Part shown: piece by piece, positions 17,427 through 25,680 of the stretch
Layout of the letters: each line of letters begins with the position of its first letter
Numbering within the stretch: position 1 is the first letter of the stretch
Assembly: GCA_050186825.1 (NCBI GenBank)
Contig: JBFWYD010000057.1
Coordinates: forward strand, 1-64,000
Direction of reading: 5' to 3'
DNA: 64,000 bases
DNA from: NORP233 sp050186825
GTDB lineage: Bacteria; Planctomycetota; J058
Notes under the pieces: model-generated
Databases searched by the model: none
What the model was told of the DNA's origin: nothing
Seen by the model: only the letters and a program-made list of their open reading frames with translations
Translations under genes and position numbers: made by a program

Positions 17427-17447
17427 CGGACCGGCCAGTCCGGTCCG
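17427..17447. other. hairpin downstream of the template
   Basis: A perfect eight-base stem (cggaccgg / ccggtccg) with a five-base ccagt loop, 75 bases after the TR. It could be part of the template RNA structure or its end. Confidence 0.45.
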
Positions 17448-17455
17448 AAGCCCAA

Positions 17456-17504
17456 GGCGCCCCGCCCTGCTCGTAGGCTCCTGCCGAGCGCCGGGCGGGG
17501 CGCC
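17456..17504. terminator. strong two-part stem-loop closing the DGR locus
   Basis: A 12-base perfect outer stem (ggcgccccgccc / gggcggggcgcc) encloses an inner gctcg / cgagc stem. It sits between the template and the convergent lipoprotein gene whose stop is at 17541. It probably acts as a bidirectional terminator or as a structured 3' end of the template RNA. No T-tract follows. Confidence 0.5.
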
Positions 17505-17540
17505 GCCTTGCCCGGGAGCGCGACTAGGCCATGGACGAGG

Positions 17541-18134
17541 TCAGCGGGCCTCGAGCCACGAGCCGGCCGGGGTGCCGTGCTCTTCCACGGTCGGCACGGG
17601 GACGGGCTCCGGAGGGGGCACAGGCGGGAGGCGCGGGTCCTTGCGCAGGCTCCAGGGGTCCGGCGGGGCATCCTCGGCGCCCGGGGTCCACTCGCGCTCG
17701 GGGCGCCAGTCGAGGCCGTAGCGGGCCACGGGGACCGGGCCGCAGTGGCCCTTGGTCAGGCTCACGCCCTCGGCCTTGAGGCGGAGGCCCGGCCCGCCCT
17801 CGCGCGCGACGCGCGGGTCGGGGTGCTCGTCCTTGGTTGGGGCTTCCACCCAAGGCGCCGCGGGCGCGGGCTTGGGCTCGGCGGGCGCCGCGGCGGCGGG
17901 CGCCGTGCCCTGCGCCGGCGCGAAGCCGGCGGGCGCGCTGGCCGAGGCGAAGGTGTCGACGGGGCGGCCGTTGGAGACGGTCACGGTCACGCCCGAGCTC
18001 TGGGCGGTCGCGGTGCGCGTCGGTCGCGCGCGCGGCGCGGGCTCGGCGGGGTCGGGGTCCGCGGACGCGCAGCCCGCGAGGCACGCGCAGAGGAGGAGCG
18101 CCCAGCCCCGAGCGAGCAGGAGCCGGCCGCTCAG
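17541..18134 (-). CDS. proline/alanine-rich putative lipoprotein
   Basis: About 197 residues. A hydrophobic N-terminus ending in the lipobox CLAGC (then ASADPDP) indicates a lipid-anchored exported protein. The remainder is rich in Ala, Pro and Glu with no recognised domain, and it ends in a PVPPPEPVPVP-like run. No ATG, GTG or TTG lies in frame close upstream; the CTG at 18134 is the best-placed start, so the 5' end is uncertain. The gene follows prkA on the same strand, separated by a hexamer repeat array. Confidence 0.5.
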   Translation of the reverse strand: MSGRLLLARGWALLLCACLAGCASADPDPAEPAPRARPTRTATAQSSGVTVTVSNGRPVDTFASASAPAGFAPAQGTAPAAAAPAEPKPAPAAPWVEAPTKDEHPDPRVAREGGPGLRLKAEGVSLTKGHCGPVPVARYGLDWRPEREWTPGAEDAPPDPWSLRKDPRLPPVPPPEPVPVPTVEEHGTPAGSWLEAR

Positions 18135-18208
18135 GCAGCTCGCAGCCCGGCCGCGGAAGCCCTGCGCTCGGGCCGAGTCACCCTGACCGAGCGAAGCGCG
18201 ATCGCGCG

Positions 18209-18256
18209 CACGATCACGATCACGATCACGATCACGATCACGAGCACGAGCACGAG
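18209..18256. repeat. hexanucleotide repeats (cgatca)n and (cgagca)n
   Basis: Five cgatca-type units pass directly into three cgagca-type units. The array lies between prkA and the lipoprotein gene. It belongs to the same repeat family as 45835-45874 and 48441-48564. Confidence 0.85.
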
Positions 18257-18265
18257 GGGGCCGAG

Positions 18266-20548
18266 TCAATCCGCCTCCCGGTGCCTCAGCACGTAGACCA
18301 GGGCCTCCTTGGCGGCCACCTCGACGTAGCCCATGTCGGCCAGGCGCTCGAAGGCGGCCTCGACCTTCTGGCGGTCGCCGTCGTTGACGCTCGACCACTC
18401 CTCGGTGCCGTAGCGGAGCAGCTGGCCCTGCATCTGGAGGATCGCCTGCTCGCGCTCCTTGTGATAGCGCTTGCGCAGCGCGCCCAGGATGTCGCCGAAG
18501 AGCTTGCGGTACTCGACGCGCTGGCCGGGGTGGTCGATCGCCCAGACCGCGATGCGCATGATCAGGTTCTTGCGCCACATGGGCGGCTTCTCGCGGATCC
18601 CGACCAGCGACTCGACGCGGCCCATCAGCTCGTCCGAGGGCGGCTCGGGGCGGTTGGTGATCCGGCTCGTGATCTTCTCGCCCGCGTCGAAGGCCTTGAC
18701 GTGCTGGAAGTAGTCCTCGAAGAGCTGCTCGTAGGCGGTCTCCTCGACCAGGGCCAGGGCGCGATGCACCTCGTCGCGCACGATCCGCCGGTACTCGCGC
18801 TCGGCCAGGTCGGCCAGGTGCTCGACGTCGCCGTAGCCGTTCTCGGAGCCGAGCCGGAGGAACTCGTAGAGGCTCGTGTCCTGGCACACCCGGCGGATCT
18901 CCTTGAGCACGGCCAGGGGGCTGAGGCAGGGGCTGTCGGCGTCGTCGGCCGCGGCGTGCAGGATCGTCATCACCTCGCGCGGGCTCGCGCCGCGGCGGCC
19001 CTCGTAGCTGGCGTCGATCAGGCCCTCGAACTCCTCCTCCACGGTGTCGTACTCGCCCGCGATCTCCTCGATGTGCGCCAGCAGCTCCTTGCGGTCCTGG
19101 TCGGTCCAGCCCTCGGGCGGCTGGCCCGTGTCGTAGAGGCGGGCCTTGTCGAGGGGGTTGAGCTTGTCGAGCAGCTCCGCGACCGGCGGCTTGAAGTTGC
19201 GCGGATTCGGGCGGCGCAGCCGGCTGAGCACGGCCCACAGCGCCGCGATCCGGGCCACGTGCGGGGCCACCGGCTTGCCCTGGGCCAGGGCCTCGAGGCG
19301 CCCGGCGTAGATCTGCTCCTCCTCGGAGAAGCGGAGCAGGTAGGGGGCGCGGATCAGCTCGAAGCGGCCCTTGAAGCTGGGGAAGTCCGGGTTGCGCTTG
19401 AAGAGGGTGAGGTTCTTCTCGTTCGCCGTCGCCAGCAGCACGCAGTCCAGATAGGCCGTGGTCGACGACAGGCTGATCGTGCCCCGCTCGCTGGTGGTCA
19501 GGAGGTACTTCGAGAGCTCGACCGGGCGCTTGAAGAAGTCGGAGTACTCGACGATCCCGCGGTTGCCGTCGATCAGGTCGCCCGAGAGCTCGTGGAGGTT
19601 GCTCTGGTTGAGGATCGGCGGAAACCGATAGCTCTTCTCGAGGTTCAGCGGCCGGGCCGAGGCGTCGACGTTGCGCTGGGGCTGGATCACCACCGCGCCC
19701 GAGCGGAAGCGGAGGCTGATCTGGATCCGCTCGACCTGCACGTGCTGCATCGCGCGCTCCCAGTCGCCGCCATAGGCGTTGCCGAGCGCGCGGTAGATCT
19801 CGTTGTTCTTGGCGCACAGCTCGCCGTGCACGAGGAAGTGCGGGAAGCGCGGCTGCTGGCCGGCCTGCTCGAAGGCGGCGGTCAGGACGCGCAGCCGGTC
19901 CTCGCGCGGGAGCAGGAGCAGGGGGTGGTCGCGCAGCTCGTCGCCGAGCTTGAAGCTGACCTCCTCGGGCGGGAGGTGGGCCAGGCTCCGGTCGTCGGGG
20001 CCCTGCGGCTTCTCGTGGAAGCCGAGCGAGGTCCGCTCCCAGTTGTCCGAGAAGATCCAGTTGAAGCGGTAGAGCGCGCCCTCGGGGCGGGCGCTGTAGT
20101 CCTCGAGCGCCGCGATCACGCACTCCACGAAGGTCGACTTCGCGGTGCCGTTGGGGCCGTGGATCATGAGCAGCTTGTCCACCCGCCCGCGCTCGCAGAA
20201 GGAGCACAGGTGCTGGTAGACGTCGTTCTGGAGCTTCTCCTGGCCGAGCACCCGGGTCGCGCCGCCGTTGAAGCCGGCGTCGAACAGGCGGAAGCGGCGG
20301 ATCGGGCCGCGCACGCCGCGGGTCTGGTAGCTCCCGTAGAAGTCGAAGCAGTCGCGCACGTAGTGGGCGACGTCGCGGGTGTGGCGCAGCGGGTCGGCCA
20401 GGACCTCGGCGAAGAACTGGCGGAAGGAGAGGATCTCGCGCCGCTCGGCGAAGCGCTCCCGGCTGCGGCGGGCGACCTCCTCGAGCAGCCCGTCCGCGGC
20501 CTCGGCGGGGGCCTGGGCGCCGTTCGTGTCGATCTCGGGTCGAGCCAT
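18266..20548 (-). CDS. prkA: PrkA-family serine protein kinase / AAA protein
   Basis: A 760-residue homologue of Bacillus PrkA and E. coli YeaG, somewhat longer than their roughly 640 residues. The PrkA AAA core has the Walker A motif GPNGTAKST at residues 131-139 and, before it, the family stretch RRFRLFDAGFNGGATRVLG. The kinase-like C-terminal domain is present but its catalytic residues cannot be set by eye. The ATG at 20548 directly follows a TACACT -10-like element with a seven-base gap. Usual partners YeaH and SpoVR are not in this window. PrkA proteins act in stress and stationary-phase signalling. Confidence 0.9.
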   Translation of the reverse strand: MARPEIDTNGAQAPAEAADGLLEEVARRSRERFAERREILSFRQFFAEVLADPLRHTRDVAHYVRDCFDFYGSYQTRGVRGPIRRFRLFDAGFNGGATRVLGQEKLQNDVYQHLCSFCERGRVDKLLMIHGPNGTAKSTFVECVIAALEDYSARPEGALYRFNWIFSDNWERTSLGFHEKPQGPDDRSLAHLPPEEVSFKLGDELRDHPLLLLPREDRLRVLTAAFEQAGQQPRFPHFLVHGELCAKNNEIYRALGNAYGGDWERAMQHVQVERIQISLRFRSGAVVIQPQRNVDASARPLNLEKSYRFPPILNQSNLHELSGDLIDGNRGIVEYSDFFKRPVELSKYLLTTSERGTISLSSTTAYLDCVLLATANEKNLTLFKRNPDFPSFKGRFELIRAPYLLRFSEEEQIYAGRLEALAQGKPVAPHVARIAALWAVLSRLRRPNPRNFKPPVAELLDKLNPLDKARLYDTGQPPEGWTDQDRKELLAHIEEIAGEYDTVEEEFEGLIDASYEGRRGASPREVMTILHAAADDADSPCLSPLAVLKEIRRVCQDTSLYEFLRLGSENGYGDVEHLADLAEREYRRIVRDEVHRALALVEETAYEQLFEDYFQHVKAFDAGEKITSRITNRPEPPSDELMGRVESLVGIREKPPMWRKNLIMRIAVWAIDHPGQRVEYRKLFGDILGALRKRYHKEREQAILQMQGQLLRYGTEEWSSVNDGDRQKVEAAFERLADMGYVEVAAKEALVYVLRHREAD

Positions 20549-20555
20549 GGGAGAG

Positions 20556-20561
20556 AGTGTA
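20556..20561 (-). promoter_or_regulatory. -10-like element (TACACT) before prkA
   Basis: TACACT on the minus strand ends seven bases before the prkA ATG, the same spacing as before the genes at 4929 and 12305. A leaderless transcript is suggested. Confidence 0.4.
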
Positions 20562-20670
20562 GCCCCTGGGTCTCATCCGCGAGCAGGCGGTCTGCACCTC
20601 CCGATTGAGCGGCTTGCACCTGCGTGCGAGAACACCACGTCGCGCCGGGACCCCGGCGCCGGAGGAGACC

Positions 20671-21984
20671 TTGAGCGAGCTTCCTGAGCTGATCCGGCGC
20701 CGCGAAGCGGTGGTGCCCCGCGGGCTGCCCCGGATCACCGACCTGGCCGTCGCCGCGGGCGAGGGGCCCTACCTGGTCGGGCACGACGGGCGACGCACGC
20801 TCGACCTGGCCACCGGGATCGGGGTGATGGGCCTCGGCCACTGCCGGGCCGAGGTGGTCGCGGCCGCGCAGGCCCAGGTCGCCCTGCTGCAGCACGCCTG
20901 CATCCACGTGGCCACCTACGAGCCCTACGTGGCGGTGTGCGAGCGGCTGGCCCGGCTGCTGCCCCACGGGCGCCAGCCCGGGGAGGCTACCAAGGCGCTC
21001 CTGCTCAACAGCGGCGCCGAGGCGGTCGAGAACGCGGTCAAGATCGCGCGCCAGGCCACGCGGCGCCCGGCGGTGATCTGCTACACGGGCGCCTTCCACG
21101 GGCGGACGCTGCTGGGCATGACCCTGACCTCGAAGGCCGGCTACAAGCTCGGCTCGGGGCCCTTCGCGCCCGAGGTCTACCGGCTGCCCTACCCCAACCG
21201 CTACCACTCGGGAGACGGGCTCTCGGAGCAGGCCTTCGTGGCGCGCGAGCTGCGGCGCTTCGACGAGGCGCTGGTCGAGGTCGTCCCCGCGCAGCACGTG
21301 GCCTGCGTGCTGCTCGAGGTGCTCCAGGGCGAGGGCGGCTTCGTCCCCTGCCCGCCGGCCTACCTGCGCGGGCTGCGCGAGCGCTGCGACCAGCACGGGA
21401 TCCTGCTCGTGTGCGACGAGGTGCAGTCGGGCCTGGGCCGGACCGGGGCCTGGGCCGCCTACGAGCACGCGGGCGTGCTCCCCGACCTCTCGACCTGGGC
21501 CAAGGCCCTGGGCGGCGGCCTGCCGCTCTCGGCCGTCGTCGGCCGGGCCGAGGTCATGGACGCCGCCGCGCCGGGGACGATCGGCGGGACCTACGGGGGG
21601 AACCCCGTGGCCTGCGCGGCCGCCCTCGCCACCCTCGACATCCTCGAGCGCGAGGACGTGTGCGCCAAGGCGCGCGCGCTCGGGGAGCGGATGCGCGCCC
21701 GGCTGGACCGGCTGGCCAAGGACACGCCGCTGGTGGGCGACGTGCGCGGGATCGGGGCCATGGTCGGCGTGGAGCTGGTGCGCGGCGGCGACCCGCACGC
21801 GCCCGCGACCGAGGCGGCCACGCGGGTGGCCCAGCGCTGCCTCGCGCGCGAGGTGCTCGTGATCCGCGCCGGGCCGCACGGGAACGTGATCCGGCTGCTC
21901 CCGCCCCTGACCCTCGAGGGCGCGCTGCTCGACGGCGCGCTCGAGGTGCTGTGCGAGGAGATCGCCCGAGAGGGGCAGGCGTGA
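20671..21984 (+). CDS. class III PLP aminotransferase (GABA/putrescine/ornithine type)
   Basis: A 437-residue aminotransferase. Landmarks are NSGAEAVENAVKIAR, the AFHGRTLLGMTLTSK loop, the PLP-binding Asp249 in LLVCDEVQSGLGRTG, and the Schiff-base Lys278 in STWAKALGGGLPLSAV. The TTG start at 20671 is set by a strong ggaggag ribosome site directly upstream; a longer start at 20605 lacks one. The stop overlaps the GTG of the nitrilase gene by four bases. It most likely transfers an amino group from an omega-amine or diamine to 2-oxoglutarate. The operon context favours a polyamine-related substrate (inference). Confidence 0.88.
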   Translation: MSELPELIRRREAVVPRGLPRITDLAVAAGEGPYLVGHDGRRTLDLATGIGVMGLGHCRAEVVAAAQAQVALLQHACIHVATYEPYVAVCERLARLLPHGRQPGEATKALLLNSGAEAVENAVKIARQATRRPAVICYTGAFHGRTLLGMTLTSKAGYKLGSGPFAPEVYRLPYPNRYHSGDGLSEQAFVARELRRFDEALVEVVPAQHVACVLLEVLQGEGGFVPCPPAYLRGLRERCDQHGILLVCDEVQSGLGRTGAWAAYEHAGVLPDLSTWAKALGGGLPLSAVVGRAEVMDAAAPGTIGGTYGGNPVACAAALATLDILEREDVCAKARALGERMRARLDRLAKDTPLVGDVRGIGAMVGVELVRGGDPHAPATEAATRVAQRCLAREVLVIRAGPHGNVIRLLPPLTLEGALLDGALEVLCEEIAREGQA

Positions 21985-22880
21985 CCCCCTTCGCCGTGGC
22001 CGGGATCCAGATGGAGGTCCACCTGGGCCGGGACAACCTGATCCACATCGGGGCCGAGCTGCGCCACCTGATGCGCAACTTCCCCTGGGTCCAGATGGTC
22101 CTGCTGAGCGAGCTGGCCCCGTCCGGCGGCATGTCCCCGAAGCAGGCGCACGAGCTGCCGGGCCCGCTCGAGGAGTCGCTCCAGGAGCTCGCCGCGCAGC
22201 ACGGGGTGTGGTTCATCCCGGGGTCGATCTACGAGCGCGTGGAGGGGAAGGTCTACAACACCTGCCCGGTGATCGCGCCCAGCGGCGAGCTGGTGGGGCG
22301 CTACCGCAAGCAGTTCCCCTTCCTGCCCTACGAGCAGGGGGTCACCGGCGGCGACCGGCCCTTCGCCTTCGACGTGCCGGGTGTGGGGCGCTTCGGGCTC
22401 TCGATCTGCTACGACCTGTGGTTCCCCGAGACCGCGCGCGCGCTCGTCGCCGACGGGGTCGAGGTGGTGCTCCACCCCTCGCTGACCGACACGGTGGACC
22501 GCCCGATCGAGCTCTCGATCATTCGCGCCATGGCCGCGATCAACCAGGTCTACGTGCTCGACGTGAACGGCCTGGCCGACGGCGGCGTGGGACGCTCGCT
22601 GTTCGTGGGGCCCGCCGGCGACACGCTGCACCAGGCGGGCACCACCGAGGAGCTGATCGCCTTCGAGATCGACCTCGACCGCGTGCGCCGCAGCCGCGAG
22701 GTCGGCCTGCGCGGGCTGGGGCAGCCGCTCAAGAGCTTCCGCGACCGCACCGCGAGCTTCGGCTTCTACGCCGACGGACAGCGCTCGGCCTACCTCGACT
22801 CGCTCGGCCCGCTGGTGAAGCCGCAGCGCGGCTCGCGGGTCGGCCTCGACCGGCTCCCGCCGGGGGAGGGCGCGAAGTGA
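21981..22880 (+). CDS. carbon-nitrogen hydrolase (nitrilase superfamily)
   Basis: A 299-residue nitrilase-fold amidase with the catalytic triad Glu44 (LLSELAPSG), Lys110 (RYRKQFPF) and Cys143 (SICYDLWFPE). The family includes N-carbamoylputrescine amidohydrolase and other amidases; the exact substrate cannot be told. The GTG start overlaps the aminotransferase stop (GTGA), and its own stop overlaps the next GTG in the same way. The three genes are thus translationally coupled. Confidence 0.88.
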   Translation: MTPFAVAGIQMEVHLGRDNLIHIGAELRHLMRNFPWVQMVLLSELAPSGGMSPKQAHELPGPLEESLQELAAQHGVWFIPGSIYERVEGKVYNTCPVIAPSGELVGRYRKQFPFLPYEQGVTGGDRPFAFDVPGVGRFGLSICYDLWFPETARALVADGVEVVLHPSLTDTVDRPIELSIIRAMAAINQVYVLDVNGLADGGVGRSLFVGPAGDTLHQAGTTEELIAFEIDLDRVRRSREVGLRGLGQPLKSFRDRTASFGFYADGQRSAYLDSLGPLVKPQRGSRVGLDRLPPGEGAK

Positions 22881-25648
22881 ACCTCCAGGGACCGCAGGAC
22901 CCGCGCCCCTCGCTCTCGGTCTACTACAACGCCTCGCGGCTGCGCACCGACACCTGGAGCCGGCTCAAGACCAGCGCCCGGCGCCTGGGCGCCGCGCTCG
23001 AGGCGGGCTACCCCGGTGACAACCACCGCGAGCAGCTCGACAAGTGCCTGGCGGAGCTGGCGGCGCTCGAGGACTACTGGGCCTTCCCCGGCGAGCGCGT
23101 GGTCGAGGAGCTCAAGCGGCTGCTCGCCGACGAGGACCTCGAGGGGCTGGCGGAGCTCTCCAGCCGCACGGTGCGCCTGCTCACCAGTCACAGCTACCGC
23201 GCCAGCGAGGACCCGGGCGCGCTCGCCTCGGGCCGCGAGCAGCGCCTCGCGCCGGAGGGCGAGGAGCAAGAGGCGCCGCGCGACGCGCGCCCCTACTTCG
23301 AGGTCCTGGTCGTGGACGACCTCGAGCCCGCCGAGGAGGCCGCCCTGCGCGCGCGCCTCCTCTCGCACCGCCGCCCCGAGGACGAGTTCGTCTACGACGT
23401 GGTCGTCGTGCCGAGCTTCGAGGACGCCCTCATCGCGGTGCTGCTCAACTACCACCTCCAGAGCGTGGTCGTCCGCTACGACTTCCCCTTCCGCTCCGAG
23501 AAGCGGCTGGGCTTCGTGAGCCGGATCCTGGAGGGGGTCGGCCACGACCAGGCTCAGCGGCTCGACGACACGCAGACGGACCTGCTCCTGGCCAAGGCCA
23601 TCCACGCGGTCCGGCCCTCGCTCGACCTCTACCTGGTGACCGACGCCCCGGTCGAGGAGCTGGCGGGCAGCCTGGAGCGGCGCTACCGGCGCGTCTTCTA
23701 CCGCCAGGAGGACTACCGCGAGCTGCACATGAGCATCCTCAAGGGGATCCGCGCCCGCTACCGGACCCCCTTCTTCAGCGCGGTCCGCAGCTACGCGCAG
23801 AAGCCGACCGGGGTGTTCCACGCGCTGCCGATCTCGCGCGGGAAGTCGATCTCGAAGTCGCACTGGATCAAGGACCTCGAGGAGTTCTACGGGCCGAACC
23901 TGTTCCTGGCCGAGACCTCGGCCACGACGGCGGGCCTGGACTCGTTGCTCCAGCCGCACGGCTCGCTCAAGGAGGCGCAGGAGCTGGCGGCGCGCGCCTT
24001 CGGCGCCGAGCGCTCCTTCTTCGTCACCAACGGGACTTCGACGGCCAACAAGATCGTGCTCCAGGCCGTGCTCCACCCGGGCGACATCGTGATCGCCTCG
24101 CGGGACTGCCACATGTCGCACCACTACGCGATGGTGCTCGTGGGCGCGGAGCCGATCTACCTCGACCCCTACCCGCTCACGCCCTACTCGATCTACGGGG
24201 CGGTGCCGCTGCGCGAGATCAAGCGCCAGCTCCTGGCCCTGCGCCGCGCGGGCAAGCTCGACCGGGTGCGGATGCTGCTGCTCACCAACTGCAGCTTCGA
24301 CGGGATCGTCTACCACCCCGAGCGGATCATGGAGGAGGTGCTGGCGATCAAGCCCGACATGATCTTCGTGTGGGACGAGGCCTGGTTCGCCTTCGCGCGC
24401 TTCAACCCGCTCAGCCGGCGGCGCACGGCCATGGAGGCGGCCAAGCGGCTGCGTGAGCGCTTCGCCAGCCCCGACTACCAGCGCCGCTGGGAGGCCTGGC
24501 AGGCCGCGCACGCCAACGACGACGACGACGCGCTGCTCGAGGAGCGCCTCCTGCCCGACCCTGGCCAGGCGCGGGTTCGGGTCTACGCGACCCAGTCCAC
24601 GCACAAGACGCTCACCAGCCTGCGCCAGGGCTCGATGATCCTGGTCCGCGACCAGGACTTCCAGCGCCAGGTGATCGCGGCCTTCCACCAGGCCTACCTG
24701 ACCCACACCTCGACCTCGGCCAACTACCAGCTCCTGGCCTCGATGGACGTGGGCCGCCGGCAGGTGGAGCTCGAGGGCTACGAGCTGGTGCAGCACCAGG
24801 CCGAGCTCGCGGTCACGCTGCGCGAGCGGGTCAACAACCACCCGCTGATCTCGAAGTACTTCCGCCTGCTCACGCCCGAGGACCTGATCCCCGCGGAGCA
24901 CCGCCCGAGCGGCTTCCAGGCCTACGGCGACCTCAAGACCGACTGGTCCAAGGTCGACGAGGCCTGGGCCGAGGACGAGTTCTGCCTCGAGCCCAGCCGG
25001 CTGACCCTGTTCTGCGGCGCGCTGGGGGTGGAGGGCGACGCCTTCAAGCGGCGCCTGATCGAGGAGTTCGACATCCAGATCAACAAGACCTCGCGCAACA
25101 CCGTGCTGTTCATGACCCACATCGGCAGCACGCGCGGCGCGGTGGCCTACCTGATCGAGGTCCTGACCCAGGTGGCGGCGGAGATGGAGGACCGGGTCCG
25201 CGACGAGGGCCAGCTGGCCTTCGGGCTGCGCGCGGCCGCCGTGTCCTCGCTCACCAAGGAGCAGCCGATCCTGCCCAACTGCAGCCGCTTCCACGCGGCC
25301 TTCCGTCCCGACCCGACCGGCGACACGCCCGAGGGCGACCTGCGCGGCGCCTTCTTCCTGGCCGGTCACATGGAGAACGTCGAGTACCTCAAGCTCGACG
25401 GCTCGATCCAGGCGGTGATGGCCAGCGGGCGCCAGGTCGTCGCGGCGACCTTCATCATCCCCTACCCGCCGGGCTTCCCGCTGCTGGTCCCCGGCCAGGT
25501 GATCAGCCCGGAGATCCTCTCCTACCTGAAGGCGCTCGACGTCAAGGAGATCCACGGCTACGAGCCGGCCCACGGCCTGTGCGTGTTCCGCGAGGACACC
25601 CTGGCCGAGGCGCTCACGGCCCGCTCCCGCGCGGGCGCGCTCCATTGA
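22877..25648 (+). CDS. Orn/Lys/Arg decarboxylase family protein, long form
   Basis: A 923-residue fold-type I PLP enzyme. The N-terminal ~300 residues contain a receiver-like wing (YFEVLVVDDLEP). The decarboxylase core follows: FFVTNGTSTANKIVLQAV, CHMSHHYAMVLVGAEPIYLD, and the Asp in FVWDEAWFAF. The PLP Lys lies in ATQSTHKTLTSLRQGSM. A C-terminal domain ends near GYEPAHGLCVF. These match the Orn/Lys/Arg decarboxylase major domain, but the protein is longer than the usual 700-760. Other members act on arginine, lysine or ornithine to give agmatine, cadaverine or putrescine. The GTG start overlaps the nitrilase stop. The substrate is not resolved. Confidence 0.88.
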   Translation: MNLQGPQDPRPSLSVYYNASRLRTDTWSRLKTSARRLGAALEAGYPGDNHREQLDKCLAELAALEDYWAFPGERVVEELKRLLADEDLEGLAELSSRTVRLLTSHSYRASEDPGALASGREQRLAPEGEEQEAPRDARPYFEVLVVDDLEPAEEAALRARLLSHRRPEDEFVYDVVVVPSFEDALIAVLLNYHLQSVVVRYDFPFRSEKRLGFVSRILEGVGHDQAQRLDDTQTDLLLAKAIHAVRPSLDLYLVTDAPVEELAGSLERRYRRVFYRQEDYRELHMSILKGIRARYRTPFFSAVRSYAQKPTGVFHALPISRGKSISKSHWIKDLEEFYGPNLFLAETSATTAGLDSLLQPHGSLKEAQELAARAFGAERSFFVTNGTSTANKIVLQAVLHPGDIVIASRDCHMSHHYAMVLVGAEPIYLDPYPLTPYSIYGAVPLREIKRQLLALRRAGKLDRVRMLLLTNCSFDGIVYHPERIMEEVLAIKPDMIFVWDEAWFAFARFNPLSRRRTAMEAAKRLRERFASPDYQRRWEAWQAAHANDDDDALLEERLLPDPGQARVRVYATQSTHKTLTSLRQGSMILVRDQDFQRQVIAAFHQAYLTHTSTSANYQLLASMDVGRRQVELEGYELVQHQAELAVTLRERVNNHPLISKYFRLLTPEDLIPAEHRPSGFQAYGDLKTDWSKVDEAWAEDEFCLEPSRLTLFCGALGVEGDAFKRRLIEEFDIQINKTSRNTVLFMTHIGSTRGAVAYLIEVLTQVAAEMEDRVRDEGQLAFGLRAAAVSSLTKEQPILPNCSRFHAAFRPDPTGDTPEGDLRGAFFLAGHMENVEYLKLDGSIQAVMASGRQVVAATFIIPYPPGFPLLVPGQVISPEILSYLKALDVKEIHGYEPAHGLCVFREDTLAEALTARSRAGALH

Positions 25649-25680
25649 ATCCAGCCAGTGCAGGAAGCGAGGACGGCGAG

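Noticed and set aside
17243..17671. Minus-strand frame across the template region
   Set aside because: It has no motif, and the region is explained by the DGR template and two hairpins.
22790..25645. A 951-codon minus-strand frame
   Set aside because: Shadow of the decarboxylase, rich in Arg, Leu, Gly and Val without motifs.
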